Shown: in pieces, positions 46,629 to 59,500 of the stretch
How positions within the stretch are numbered: position 1 is the stretch's first letter
How the letters are laid out: every line of letters begins with the position of its first letter
Source of the DNA: Paralichthys olivaceus
Taxonomy: Eukaryota > Chordata > Actinopteri > Pleuronectiformes > Paralichthyidae
NCBI RefSeq assembly: GCF_024713975.1
Contig: NC_091098.1
Location: forward strand, 25,043,316-25,107,315
Length of the DNA stretch: 64,000 nt
Direction: 5' to 3'
Position numbers and translations under genes: made by a program
The notes under the pieces: generated by a model
What the model was told of the DNA's origin: nothing
The model's database searches: none
What the model saw: the letters and a program-made list of their open reading frames with translations, nothing else

Positions 46629-47035
46629 ATTTAGGTCAGGGGTCTCAAACTCAATTTACCTGGGGGCCGCTGGAGGTAGAGTCTGGGTGAGGCTGGGCCG
46701 CAACAAGTACTCCACAAACAAAGGGGTTTCAGGTATTCCAAAACGTACAACTTATCCAATCTTCTCAATCTTTATGATGAACGGTTCTTCAGAATGGAAT
46801 CACGTTTCAATCAAGTGACTAACGCTGCTAATTCGCTTTGGCTAACTTGAACGCCACAGGAAGCTCTCAGGGCAAGCACAAGGCCCGCGCAACGACTCGA
46901 CAAAAAGGTGCGTTTGAGAAAAACGCGCTGGGCGCACTAACATTAAACTTCGATGTCAAGTAAGGGGCCACGAAATATTGTCCAGTGGGCCGCAATTGGC
47001 CCGCGGGCCGTGAGTTTGAGACCCGCGATTTAGGT
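46629..47035. mobile_element. non-autonomous hAT element with 8-bp target duplication
   Basis: The element spans 46637-47027 (391 bp). It begins caggggtctcaaactcaatt and ends ggccgtgagtttgagacccg, giving terminal inverted repeats around GGTCTCAAACTC. Both sides carry the identical octamer atttaggt (46629-46636, 47028-47035), the 8-bp duplication expected of hAT transposition. No transposase is encoded. Confidence 0.85.
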
Positions 47036-47160
47036 GCAGCTAAAAAAAGCAAAAGCTCTTAATTTCTCATTGATAGAAACTTTATTACTGTGTTGCATTG
47101 TGGGTTTATTGTGAAGGGGCTTCAGGCTTCATAGGCCTCGAGGTGAAAAGGAGCCTGGGG

Positions 47161-47215
47161 AACAGATGAGGAACAGATGAGGAGCAGATGAGGAGCAGAT
47201 GAGGAACAGATGAGG
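47161..47215. repeat. 11-bp minisatellite, five copies
   Basis: Unit aacagatgagg, with agcagatgagg variants in copies 3 and 4, about 245 bases upstream of the formin start. Confidence 0.95.
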
Positions 47216-47459
47216 CCTGCAAGTGGAGACGTGTAAAGTGACGTTTGCAGAGAGCTGTGCTGCTGTGGGTGTGGCGGCTTCACCTGGATGAAGAATGTAA
47301 CTGGAGCTGCAGCTGGGGGGAGTAAAGAGAGTCAAAAATCCCAGCAACTTTTCTTCTTCCCCGTCAGAGAGGCAGAGCTCTGTGTGAGTCTCATCTGACA
47401 AAAACAATCGTACAGATTCATTAGTTTCGTGGATTTTAATGTAGCATCTAAAAAAACAC

Positions 47460-47534
47460 ATGATGCCAAATTTAGGACTGAAGAAGAAGGACAATGCATC
47501 CAGAATGGACAGATACATGGACGACTTGCCGAAG
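47460..47534 (+). CDS. formin exon 1 with start codon
   Basis: Two adjacent ATGs, then PNLGLKKKDNASRMDRYMDD. Donor gtagga, phase 0. The start is not independently confirmed. Confidence 0.7.
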
Positions 47535-50500
47535 GTAGGATTTCACTTTACCCCAAGCAATGAAGTCCAGGCTCCTCTGATCATATTAAATCCTGCCATT
47601 AGCGGTTCTCCAGATGAGTGACTACATGACACAAGATTTACTGGATTCTTAGTTCCTGAGAAAAACCTCTTCTCACTTCCAGTAACGTCAGTGCTGTCGA
47701 GCGAGACCAGACACAGTCATGGTTCAGTCTCTGAAGCTTTTTGACTTTTTTTGACTTCCTCAATTCAACTTCCCTGTTGCTTGTTGTTACCAGCAGCGAG
47801 ATAGTGACAATAATTATACTTTGAAGAACAGTGGTTCCTCTTTACTGTTCCTCTGAAGCAGGGACAGACACAAATGCCGGCTTCAACTGAGAAAAAAGAA
47901 CAAGTTTCATCCACATGCATGTCTGTAAGAACAGACTGGACATTTTAAAAAGCTCATTTTGGGAATCGCTGCATTTCTCTATAAGTTCCAGGTCTAAAAA
48001 TACTACACGGGTCATATCGCTCTACTCATAATACTCGTCTATAAGAAAATAACTTTTTGCACATTTGGCTCAGTTGCTTACTTGCTTGTGCAATCATCCT
48101 GTGCCCCTGCACTTCCCTTTATAACATTTCTAAACAAACCACATCTACACATCTATTATATTTTTATTTTTAAGAATATTTTTAACCCCCCTCCTTTTAT
48201 GATTTGGTGCACAAAAAACAAAACTGAATTAAAAAACTGTTTATTAAATGCGATGATACTTTCTGAGGTCGTCCTTCCATCGCCAACTTTTAGCCGGATT
48301 TTAAAATCTACCTTTTTAATCTCACTTCTTGTTTCAGCCTGATTTATGATTCTGCTGATGACTCTCTCGTCATCTTCATCTGATGTAAATTAATTGTGAT
48401 GCTGTGATTTCAGCTGAGCAACGAGAGGCAGCTCAGCATCATGAACAAGGTGAAGAACGGAGAGTTGTCCATCGAGGACGCTCTGAACCAGGCGAGGAGG
48501 GACCAGGAGCAGCTGCTCAAAGAGCGGAACCTGGGCGAAGAGGTAAGAACGTTTTAAACAGAGCTTCCTCAATATTTTTGAATCGGTGGGGATCCTAAAA
48601 TATTCTCACTTAATTGTGACTGCTGTGGATTGATAGGATCAGGGGCCCCTTCTCATATCAGGGCCCCAGGCCATTCCACTGTTTGTGATTTAAACCGAGC
48701 GCAGCATGTAAATTAGCTGCAGAGGTGTGGGTAGATGTCATATTTAACTTTGGAGGGAACCAGCTGCATGTGTTCCTGATTTCAATCATCGCCCTCGGCC
48801 CATTTTGTCACTTCCTTAATCGCTGTGTTAATTATGTGATTATAAAATGAAGCTGGAGGAAACCAGACTTTTAGAAAATGACCAAACATTCTTCTGTTGT
48901 GTAAATTTACCGCTCAGGCAGCTGGATCAGTTTTGAATTCGTTTCTTTATGCTTTTTTTATTGAAGAGGTTTGTCCAGCTGAGCAGGAAACAATCGAAGG
49001 ACAAATTCGAAGGTGTTTCCCCGTCAAGTGACATTTGTTTGTTTTTTGGGAAATTTTCCTACGGCAGAAACAGAAACCGTCACAGTACAACTTCAGTGTT
49101 CACAAGCACGGACGGTACAGGTGGCAGAAGCGGGTTCTTCAGGTGAGTCACTCACCCGATGATACGGAGATAATACCACATCATAAACTTTCATAAAGGT
49201 AGTATTTATTGCCATACCATCGTACTACTGCACTATTTCTTGGCCGGGTGTAGCTAATAAACTGGTAACGGAGTGTGCTACTGAAATACTGTGACTGTGA
49301 CCATCCAGATTGATTTCAACACCAAGATGCTGTGCAGCATAGAGAAAGGTATCGTCAAGCGACAACTTCCCTTCTCCGTCGTCAAGAGCTGTGACGACGG
49401 CGTCGGCTCCAGGTTTTCCCTTTCCTTTAAGGGACATCATGATTACGAGTTGGAGGCCACATCGCTGGAGGAAAAACACAAGGTGCATTGACTGTGGATT
49501 CATTTAAACTATAAAAACAAACCAGATGTATAGAAAATGAAGGAAGCTTTTTACCGTGTCGTTAAATCACGGATCATGCTGGTGATTCCTCTTTGTCTCT
49601 TTTTGAACAGATGATGCAGCTCGTGAATCGGATCATCTATGGGAACATATACAGCGATAACGAGGAGGGAAATGCAGAAGCTCATCAGCAGCCTCAGGCA
49701 GCGCTGAGCCTCCGGGAAGGCGTCTTGTTGCTGCACAGAGGAGGCCTGGCGTCTTTCAGATGGGTGAAGTACGGACGTAAGGCCACGCTTTGATCGGTGT
49801 CATGTTCTGGAAGTTGAAACAAATCTTTGTTGCAGATATGAGGTCCAGCTTCACCCTGGGCAGCTCACACTCGTCCCCCTCAGGTGTCGAGGCCCCGCAG
49901 ACGGCGAGGTGACGCCCGCTGTTCCCGTGTCCACAGTGATCCACCTGTCAGACGGTGACACCAGCGTACAGAAACCTTCCAGCCTGGACGCCTTCACCCT
50001 GATCACCCACAAAAATGAATACCAGTGAGTCAATCAATCAATTAATCAATCAATTGAGTTGTATTTGTTAGGGCCATACTCCCAATTCCCAATTTGTCTG
50101 AAACGGCCAAACAAGGTGCGACGCCTGAGTAAAGTGTTAATCACCAGATGTATCTCAGCTAAGATATAATAAAATTATTATTCCCACTTAAATTTACCAA
50201 TTAGCAAAAAGGGAAAAGTGAAATATCCTCAGCAAAGGTTATAAATAAGTAAAAATACAACAGAAACACAAGAAACTATAAAAGATAGAAATAATGTCAA
50301 CAGTTTTATACATACAATATTAAAGTTGCAGTAAAGTAAAATGTCTTCTCTGGCCTGCATTGTAAAATAGAACCAGGGATGTTGAGTTTAACGTTTTTTA
50401 AATTTATTTCAGATTCAAAGTGCCTGTGTCGGATCACACCGGCGCCCGAGGAGCAGTCCAGAGCGAGCGAGATGCTTGGGTCAGTGCCATCGACAAACTC

Positions 50501-53500
50501 TGTGCAGACTGGAAGAGGAAGTCCAAGGGCGAACACATGTTTGTGGAAACATCGATTCTACGAAACATCAGCATCGCCGAGGACACAGAGGACACAGAGG
50601 ACACATATACAGATGTGGAGCCTGTGATTTATCCTCCAGTTGAGTATTCTAAAGATCCCACGTCCATCAGCGGAGATCAGTCAGCTGGTCCTTCGAAGGC
50701 TAATCCTGAATCCTGCGTCACAGGAAAAGCTGCTGCTCCAGTCGTTGGACCGGACCCTTTACCTCAGGTCCCGTCACTGACCTCACCCTTACGTTCACCT
50801 GCCTCCCCTCAGCCCACCCACTCTCCCCTCACACCCTCCCCCACAGGGTCAGAGTCTCCGAAAAAGGAATCAGGCTCGACAGATGAGAAGGGGCCTTCAC
50901 CTCCGAGCATCCCGGCCCCTCCACCTTTACCCTTCTTAACTAAAATCTTTTCAAGAAAACCTCTCACCAAGGCGTTCCACTGGGACCTGGTGGGCCCAGA
51001 CAAGGTAACACTGACTCTAACTTACCATGTTTTCACAATTTAATCTACACACGTTCTCATTAGTGAGAATCATCCACATGTACACGCAGCGTTTCGTTAT
51101 TTCAGCAAACACAGAAAGGTCAGTTCCACATCTCATCAGCGTTGGGAATAATCCTTTTGTCTTATCGTGTTGTTCCTTTTGTAATGTTTAAATTGATTTC
51201 CTCACAAAGTGGAATGGTCTCAGCGCCGCATCCATTTGTTTCTCGACAGGTTGGAAAATCTTTTTGGACAGAAGGAAAGAACGCGAGGGTTGTAATCGAC
51301 ACATCGCGCTTATACGAGCAATTTGCCGTCAAACATCTGGGAACGTTTGAGGCGGCCGAGCACAGTAACACCCAGGACATCATGCTGAACCAGAAGATCG
51401 CACACAACTTCAGTGAGTACGGCTCAACAAGTGTGGTGGTGCAGTTGAATATGAATATTATCGCTTGCAGATAAGTTTCAGCGTTTCAGGACGGAGATGG
51501 AACTTTCTCATCTGAATATTTAGCATAATTTCTATGTTGTTTTTACAAAAAGTGGTTCTTTAAAGGTTCAGTGTGTAGAATTTAGTGACATCTAGTGGTG
51601 AAGATGCATGTTGTAGCTGAACACCCCTCACCTCACCCTCCCCTTCCAAACATGGAAAATTACCTGTGGTCTTCTTCAGTTGTCATAGAAACTCAAAAGG
51701 TGTTCAGTCTCTGCGGTCTGTGCTACTGTAAAAAACATGGCGGCCTCCGTGGAGAGGACCTGCTCCTGATGTAAATATAAAGTATTTAAATGTCACGGTC
51801 CGTTCTAAAGAAAACAATAATTCATAAAATTGAGTAAAAACATCACTAGGATTATTTTATTTTCAATTTCTGCCAATAGATCCTTTCACCTAAATCCTAC
51901 ACACTGCACCTTTAAGTCAAATAAAGATGCTCTTTGCTTTCACGACCACCAGAGGGAGGCAACACATAGAAGGAGGAACCGAGATCTCAGCAGAGGCAGT
52001 AACATTGTCAGGATTTCTAATTTGATCAATGAGACTAAAATAGTCCAACTGAATTTGAACCTCACAATTCATATAACTTTTAAAATAAAGGTTGAGCCTC
52101 TAAAGAAAAGCCGAGAGATGGCTGTTCCTCCAATGTGTCTGCAGGGGGCAGTGTGTCACCGGCTCAGCGTCATGTCCGCCCATGCAGCGCAGAGCTATTG
52201 TGAAGTGGAACATGTTCTATTTCTTATCTAATGACTTTTCACTTTTCATTAACCGAGCGTGGCTTTTATATCTCAAGACCCAAAGCCGGGGGAGAGTGTT
52301 TCTGGAGCGCCCCCCTCACAGGTCCTTCAAGAGGCACTGACACGGCAGCGATACGCTGGCGGTGGCGGGCTGCTCAATGGAATCAGAGGGAATGTGCAGA
52401 CGGGCAACATAATTAGAGTTCACGCATCTATAAAATATGAATCAGGGATCCTGGCGACTACTAGGATTCAGAGTTTGTGCTCCTCCCTGACCTGGAAACT
52501 TGGGTTGTGTCGGGAGCAGCAGCTGAGTGACGGCAGCCCGCAGGCAGACCCAGGGCCGAGCAGCCTCCTGCAGCAAATGTTAGAAAAGAAATTATGACAT
52601 TTGAAGAGAGAAGGAGGAGAAACTCTGAGTTTCTGTCCTGAAAACAACGACGTGACATTTCAGCAGCGGGGGAGGAAACATTTTGAGCGTTTTACGCAAT
52701 AAGCAATTCTCAGAGATGTAAAAATGAAACACTGAAGGAAAAGTCCCAGTTTGGAAACGACACAAGTGAAACTATGTCAGTATTAGAGTTTATAATCCAG
52801 AAGAGTTGCACCTTTCATTGGAATATTATACATTCAAGGTTTTCACCCGTCTGTTCGTTTGTCTGATTGTGAACAAGATTACACAAAAACTACGGGACGG
52901 ATTCCCACAAAACTTGGTGGAAGGATGTGTTATGGGTCAGAGTAGATTCGATTAAATTCTGGTGCTAATCCATGTCAGCTGTTTGTCTTTCTCTCCTCCT
53001 CTCTCTCTCTCTCTCTTTGCTTCCATCACACACACAGTGGAACTCCCTCCCTCCCTCCCTCCACCGCTGCGCTCTTGTTTGCATGTTTATCACCTCAAAC
53101 CTCCCTAAATTCCTGCTGTTTATTCAGCTCATATCTGATTCTCTGCCACACTTCTTCTTCTTCATCTGATCCCATTACACCGGGAGCCAGTGTGTACGCG
53201 AAGGCTCACGTTGTGTTTACAAAGATAGCAGCTGCTCAGCAGTCAGTCAGACTCCACCTCCGTCAGATAATATCACAAGTATATGATCAATAATTTACAA
53301 ACAAACTCACTACTGTTAATTGGCGTCGGATAGAAGCGCTGCAGCTCGTGCAGCCCCTCCGCACCGACTCTAAAAACACTGCTCCACACTGAGACAGACG
53401 ATTGTGTTACTGTTGTGCTTTTTCCTCTGGGGATCATCAGCTGCATGTAGAGGACAACGCTGTAATGATCTTTGAGCTTATTTTTAGAAATCTAAGTGCT

Positions 53501-56500
53501 CTGCAGGAAGAAGATTTTGACTCATTTTGTGGTTTTTGATTGCAATCTGTTGAGAAATGCCCACAGAGCAGATGTGAGAGAGACACAAACACATTTGTTT
53601 GTGGGTGTCTGTGTCGTGATGGGGTTCTCTAACACGCCGATGGCTGCGACTGATTCTTCTCTGCATGACAACACGACGTTAAATCAGTTTTAACACTGTT
53701 AAAAAAGGAAGAATGTCTTCTCGTCAATAATGGAGGGAGTAATAACATCCTTTAACTGAGTGAAAGTACCAATGATATTGTGTAAAAGTACTTCATAAAA
53801 AGAGAAGAGGACCTCCTGCATTTCAAATCCTACAAAAAAATGTAAGCGTACAACATTTTATAAATGTTTAAGAGGTAAAATGACCCATGTGACTGATCCA
53901 GGACCTAAAAGTGATGGATCAGTGTGGCAGAGACTTACTGTTGTAGCTGGAGGAGTTTTAGTAACTTCATTTAATAGACTATATATAAAAATGGACCTGT
54001 TCAACCAATCACAAGTCAGTCTCAGCTGTCAATCATAATAATATAACTTAGCATAAAAACCGAACATCAGTTTGAGATGAAGTCACGTAAAATGACAGAA
54101 ACTATCTTTTATAAAAAATAACTTAACGTGTATTTTGATGGTTTTTGTTTGGTCCTTTAACATGGAGGAGGCGGCATATATGACCTTTATTACATCAGCC
54201 ACTCTCACGCTTACAGGGAGCTAACAGGTCGTCCATCTTTATTTACAGTCTTTGCTTTATTATGTGTTTTATAGTTCCAAAGTTTGGTTGCTGCAGAGGG
54301 TGATAAAATAAGTCTGAGGGGCCGGGAGAGTTTGTGAGATGATGAAGTAGAAAAGAAGGTTAAAACTTTACTGTTTTAGACTAAACTAAATATTTGTTTA
54401 TTGTGAATTATTGTCTAATTTGACCTGTTTTGGTGAAACAGCAAACAGCTCATAAAATAAAAGTACAATCTTTATTTATAGGCTTTTCAAAGTCCAGATT
54501 CCAAGACCGAGCCAAAAACAAGCTGAAACATCAACTGATAAATATGTTCTTTTAATGTGGAATCCTAAAACATCATAATTATATATACACTGTTGTCTAA
54601 TATTAATGTTAATTGCAGCAGATTAAAAAAATAAAAGCAATCTTCTCATTCTGAAATGTGACGGAGCTGAAGAATAATTCAAACTCTGCAGGACTTGAGT
54701 AAATATTTCCGCTGGATGAGATTTGTCGTGGTTTTCTAACTTCACTTTTGTGTTTAGCATACGTGATCGTCTAATGTGGGTATTTACCCTGAGAGCCCCG
54801 CGTGCACGCTGCTTGTTTAATGAGTGGAAATGTCGCACTAATTAAAAGTACACCTGTGGCTCGGTGCAGCCGGTGGGACTCACTCTTCATCTCCATACTC
54901 TAATTTACTGCTCAGTTTGTCTGAGAGCCGGTGAACAAAGGGCTTCGATTTGCACTCGTGTGTTTTTGTTTTCTGTCGGCCAGATGCGACAGCACAGGAC
55001 TCTGTTAACTCTCGACATTCTCCGGTTATGTGACCTCGAGATTTTCCTCATTACCTCCACCTGCGAGGTTGTGTTGTCTGTTTGGTTATTTGTCTGCAGG
55101 ATTGTGTAAAAACTACTGAAACAGATTTTCATGAATCCTTGTAGGAGGATGGGACATGGGCCAGGAAAGAACTGGACAATGAGTGTTTTTATTACTTTCT
55201 TTAACATTGTGAGGTAAATAAATCTACTGCAGCATAAATATTTCCCTTGAGAGTGTAGTGAAATGAAGAATAAGTAAAATAGATGAATAAATAGATTTAT
55301 GTTTGTGCAATTTGGTGCAGAACCAAATGAAAATCTGGATTTAAATGTGGTCTCATAGCAACTACAACCAATGTGCAGCTGAGATAATGTGGGTTCAGTA
55401 TGAAATCAACAGGTTCTTTGTATCTTTATGGTTTAAAAACTGCAGAATCTCACGATACTGCTGCGTCCGAGTGACATTCTGGTTTCAAAATGTGAAAAAA
55501 AAGGGAAATAATTAACGTCTCAGGTTGTTAATGTCCAAGATTTCGAGAAACTTTGATCACAGCTTTGTGCAAAATGCTCGGTCGGGTCAGTGACAATCGT
55601 TCTTACATTCAGTTTGTACAGAAAATAACAAACTCAAGCTACAAAGGTCGACGAAGTCGGAGCCCCAACGGCAAACTCATAGTTCTGCTGCTGCAAATAA
55701 ACATTTCAAACGTGAATAATCTGACTTTGGATTGTGTTTGGTTTGATTCAGAACAATTAAGTCTCCACTTCAGGAATGCAACTTAGTCGGCAACCACAAA
55801 AATTTGAAAACAGAAAGTTGCGATGCTGAGGCTTCTGAAGGAAAAAGAAGAATACGTCCACTGACGGAGGGTCTAACGGGCTGGAGCGACTATATTTTGT
55901 AAAATTCATGTTGCCTTTTACATATGTGTCTAAAACTCCTAATGACTCTTTCTCTCAGCTCCTGAATTATGCAGCGACATTTTCTATAAAAAAACCCCCA
56001 AAATAGTCACATAAGCTTTGACTTGATAGAATGCAAATTTGTGCATTTCCCTCAGGCATTTGTGGGGAGAGTAATTAAGCAGAGGACCCTTTGTCTTCAC
56101 AATGCTTTTTAGAGTCATTTCATCGCTGGATGAGAAGACGATCTGTCAGGAGGAAAAGCTTTCATGTACCATGGCGTGTGTTGACTTCTTTTTTTTCTTT
56201 CTGATCTGTTGTTCTTCTAGACATTTTCCTCAAAAGTTTTCCAGTGCAGCCGGGAGAGTTGAAGGACAAACTGTTCATTGTTAACGAGAGAGACGGAGGC
56301 CTGTCTGACGGGCACATCACCTCTCTGCGGAGGTAGGACAAGACCACAAAAACAAAACACTGCTTTGTTCTTATCATGGCGCAAGTGAACCTGAGGGGCG
56401 AACAACCTCGTGTGCCCGAGTCCGTGGGAGGCTGCCGGGACAGATCCTTTGGAAACCGGCAGCTTAGCAAATCATCCACGAGAGATGTTGAGTGCTCGGT

Positions 56501-59500
56501 AAAGTCAGGGCCAAGTTAAACGGAGGAAAGCGGTTCTCACTGTGTTCTCATACTAAAGAGTAGATGCCAGAACCTTTTACCAGAGCAGCTCTCTAATAAA
56601 AATTGTATATCTGGTTATTCGTGGAGATGGAATCTATTGACGCGCCCTCGGGAATTTAACTAAAACGCTCTTCCATTCGTTCGGTTTGCTCAGTGGCCGT
56701 CGACGCTGACCTCCTGGAAGGCCGCAGTGATCTAATGTACCGCGTGGAGGATTTTTATTTATTCCATGAAAACGTAATATATATTTTAATGTGCCGTGGC
56801 GTAAGCCTGAGGAATACAATCTAGAAAGCCCCACTCCCAACAGATGCTGCAATATTAATGAGTGGTTCTCTGGTGGCCCATTGCCTGGTTCATGAAAAAG
56901 TGAACGCCTTTGGTTTGAGGTCAGGACGCACGGAAATGACAGGAGGAGCAGGTCCGGTTTAGGAAGACGGCGTTCAGAGTCAGTGCGAGTGAGTAAAAGT
57001 CTGTTCCCCTCAGCGTCTCGCAGCGTTGTAGAGGCTGACGAGGGCCATCAGCAGTACTTGGCTTTTAATCACCTGCCTTCCTCCAGGCTACAGGAAATCA
57101 ATGTCATGGCTTCAGTCCAAGGCAGAGAGACAAAAAAATACAAGTGATAACTAAGATGGGAAAAGGAGGAAACATCTTCAACCTCAAATTAATCTTTAAA
57201 ATAAAACCAGTTAGTCTATGTTTTTATTTTCTGTTTGATAATCAATGTATAGAATTGATCATAAATAATACACCACATGTTGCACATGGACACATGTATG
57301 TTTTCTGGTATTTAAAAGAAATACTTTTATTAATTAGACTATATGATTCATTATTGAAATGTAATTGTGAGGTTTTCACAGAGGTTGAGGTGTGAGACTC
57401 TGTAATTCGCACACCACCAACATTACGTCTCCATCAGATGTGAAGGAGATATTTATTCATTGACCGGTAAATGTTAACACCCGATGTGTTGATGATTTAG
57501 AAATCAAATCTGTAACTCCACGTGAAGCAGCTTGTTAGAGGAAGTCATACATTTACATCTCCATCGTGTTCACTCCTGTTTCGAAGGTGTGATATCGCTG
57601 GAGCTCCTCTCGTCTTTACAAGTGTCAATTCTTTAAAAACTTCACAGTTATAGTTTTCTTCACAAACACATACGGAGGAACGCGATGTTTAAAACATTAA
57701 CAAATCTAATATTTCTCTAAATGTTAAACACTCAAACTCTGCTGCTGCTCCTCTCCTGCTCTCGGCTTTGCTTCGATCAGATTTGATTGACAGGGATCAA
57801 ACTATCCGACAAGCTGTCACCAGCTTCAAAACGGCCACAACAACACAGCGAGAGGGAAAAAAAGATATCTGGATTTCTCATGTGGAGAAAAACACAACTA
57901 CTCTCTTTGACAGAAAATGGAGTTTTGACGTAGGAGCCCATGACCTTCGATAAGAGTGTCTCCGTCCCTCAAGAGCAGTGATTGTTTGTTTTCATGTTCA
58001 AGGTACGTCCCCACAATGGATGACGTGGAGATGTACAAGTCCCACAAGGGGCCTGTGGCGGAGCTGCACATCGTGGACCAGTACATGATGGAGGTACAGT
58101 TCACCACATCGCAATATGGGATCAGGATTACAGGTTCTAGTAATTGCATGATAACACAAGATGGCGGACAAGTTAAACACCATCCCCACTAAAAATCGGC
58201 ATTTCTATATTCTCTTTTTTAGTATTCTGACGTTAGCATTTAGCTTCAAGCACTGCTGTTGCTAATTGCATCTTCATAGAGCTGCTAGCATGGCTGTTTG
58301 TCTTGTTTCCCTTCAGTCAGAAGCAACTGACTGGAGAAAACACTTCACTTCGCTGATTCATCACCACAATTTGGTTTTGGCCATAATAAAAGACCTTCGT
58401 TTAAAAAAACACAAAACACTAACTCAACTCTTCTCTTTTCATTCTGTGGACCTGCAGGTACGCAAGAAAAACAAGGTTTTAAAAACATGTCCTCACTTTC
58501 AGCCTCGTCCGTTCGCGAAGCCTTGAAAGTTCTTGAATACTGTCGATCACCAGGTCACTGGGAAATTAAATTCTTTGCCACTGCAGAAATCTAATAAGAG
58601 CATTCCCTCGTACGGCTCAACTTTGGAGAACGGGAGAGTTTCTGCTCGTCAGTCCGAGAAAAGGCAAAATACATGAGAACGTGACGAATTTAAACTCAGA
58701 CGTGTGAGCACAGTTTAATCCCAGGAGAAATGTAATTATAAGTGTTACCTTGGTGTGGAATCTGTTAACCTCTCATGAGACATTTTAAAAAGTGTCAGGA
58801 AAGGTGACAGGATCAGTAGCATGGCGCTGGAGGACGAGAATAATTTTATACTTTTTTATTACATGGTCTGTATAACTAACACACATGCCAACATCTTCCT
58901 CTAACTCTCCATCAGACCGAGTGCCCTTTGGCCTCTGGGCGATGATACCTGTGCAGGAACGAGACGGTCTGACAACGCGGAGTGATTTATTAGAGGTTAG
59001 CGCCGACACAAAGGTCGACTAGGCAGCTCAGCCAATCGTTTCGAGGTGTCAAGCCTTAAGTTTCTCTGTTAAATCAGCCTGTCGACAGGCCGGCGGCACT
59101 TCACTCTCACCTCAGGTAATCTCGCCAAAGAGCTGGAGTCTGTGAGAACGAGCCGCAGCCGTCCAGCCGCTCTGCTTTACCCAGATAATCCTGAATCATG
59201 GGAAAGCTTGTTGCGACGTATGCACACAGCTTCTAACCCGCACATCTTTCGTCCTGATGCAGATGTGCAACATCCCCTACCTGAGCAAACAGCTGGACCT
59301 GCTGCTGACTCTGAGGGAGCTCCCGATCAGCATGAGCGACCTGCAGCCCGTGAGTTCACTCCTCCACCTCCTCAAAGCTTTCAAGCAGGTGTTTTAGAGT
59401 CTGGTCCTTTCCCTCAACGCTGAGAAAGTGTAAAACACGAGCGTGTCAATTTATTCCGTAATGCAAACACTAATGTTCAGAGAGACGTAAATGAAAAGAA

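Larger units (their letters stand above)
45232..47459. other. divergent intergenic region, cd40 to formin
   Basis: Shared upstream region of two divergent genes. It holds a (GT)n run at 45583-45617, an intact hAT-type insertion, an 11-bp minisatellite and otherwise AT-rich sequence. No gene. Confidence 0.6.

Noticed and set aside
49777..49782. gtaagg as the donor of formin exon 5
   Set aside because: It breaks the frame into exon 6; gtacgg at 49769 gives continuous PH sequence. Kept as an alternative-splicing finding.
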